Source: Candidatus Hydrogenedentota bacterium
GTDB lineage: Bacteria; Hydrogenedentota; Hydrogenedentia; Hydrogenedentales; SLHB01
NCBI GenBank assembly: GCA_003552765.1
Contig: PUOI01000635.1
Coordinates: forward strand, 1 to 6,373
Reading direction: 5' to 3'
Length of the DNA: 6,373 nucleotides
The notes under the pieces are model-generated. The model saw nothing but the letters and a program-made list of their open reading frames with translations. It was not told the DNA's origin and did not search any database. The position numbers and the translations under genes were made by a program. Below are positions 6,331-6,373 of this stretch, in pieces (the first letter of the stretch is position 1; each line of letters starts with the position of its first letter).

Positions 6331-6349
6331 CACGAGCTTCCAGCCCGTG
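6331..6349. repeat. Imperfect 19-nt hairpin in the pump leader
   Basis: CACGAGCT (6331-6338) pairs with AGCCCGTG (6342-6349) around a TCC loop, with one A:C mismatch. It is separated by only three bases from a second hairpin of the same size at 6353-6371. Confidence 0.5.
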
Positions 6350-6352
6350 ATT

Positions 6353-6371
6353 CATGGCCTAGAAGGCCATG
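6353..6371. repeat. Perfect 19-nt hairpin in the pump leader
   Basis: CATGGCCT (6353-6360), loop AGA (6361-6363), AGGCCATG (6364-6371). The size matches the neighbour at 6331-6349, and the AGA loop matches the palindrome at 2067-2083. It lies about 100 bases upstream of the pump start and the window ends just after it, so more copies may follow. The 80 bases between these hairpins and the pump start show no clear sigma-70 promoter. Confidence 0.6.
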
Positions 6372-6373
6372 CC

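Noticed and set aside
6251..6355. N-terminal extension of the pump from the ATG at 6355
   Set aside because: That ATG lies inside a perfect hairpin repeat, has no ribosome-binding site, and the extension has no family counterpart.

Overview
The window is GC-rich bacterial DNA in which all recognisable genes lie on the minus strand. The host is Gram-negative: it encodes an RND pump, an outer-membrane efflux channel and a type IV pilin-like protein. The sequence does not fix the phylum. The long RND subtype and the hairpin-rich intergenic DNA suggest an environmental lineage (planctomycete, hydrogenedente or deltaproteobacterium-like); that is only an impression.

Layout, in the direction of transcription (right to left): (1) 6251-6373 is a leader with two adjacent 19-nt hairpins and a ribosome-binding site. 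(2) 2216-6250 encodes a 1344-residue heavy-metal RND pump of the CusA/CzcA family. It keeps the three methionines of the CusA periplasmic Cu(I)/Ag(I) site but has an extra membrane block, other insertions and a Cys at the position of the CusA proton-relay Lys. (3) 1923-2215 is a non-coding stretch packed with short perfect inverted repeats. (4) 390-1922 encodes a 510-residue TolC-like outer-membrane factor with an acidic C-terminal tail. (5) 58-389 is non-coding and contains a consensus sigma-54 promoter (TGGCACG-N4-TTGC) and, further upstream, a nested dyad at a plausible enhancer distance. (6) 1-57 is the first 19 codons of a type IV pilin or pseudopilin, cut by the window edge.

The RND pump and the outer-membrane factor would be two parts of a tripartite efflux system that moves metal, most likely Cu(I)/Ag(I), from the periplasm out of the cell. 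The periplasmic adaptor (CusB/CzcB type) is not in the window; it may lie beyond 6373 or elsewhere. The pilin gene looks like a separate transcription unit under RpoN control. No tRNA, rRNA, CRISPR, transposase or integrase was seen. The most useful observations are the sigma-54 promoter, the mix of kept and lost metal and proton residues in the pump, and the dispersed hairpins on both sides of the pump gene.
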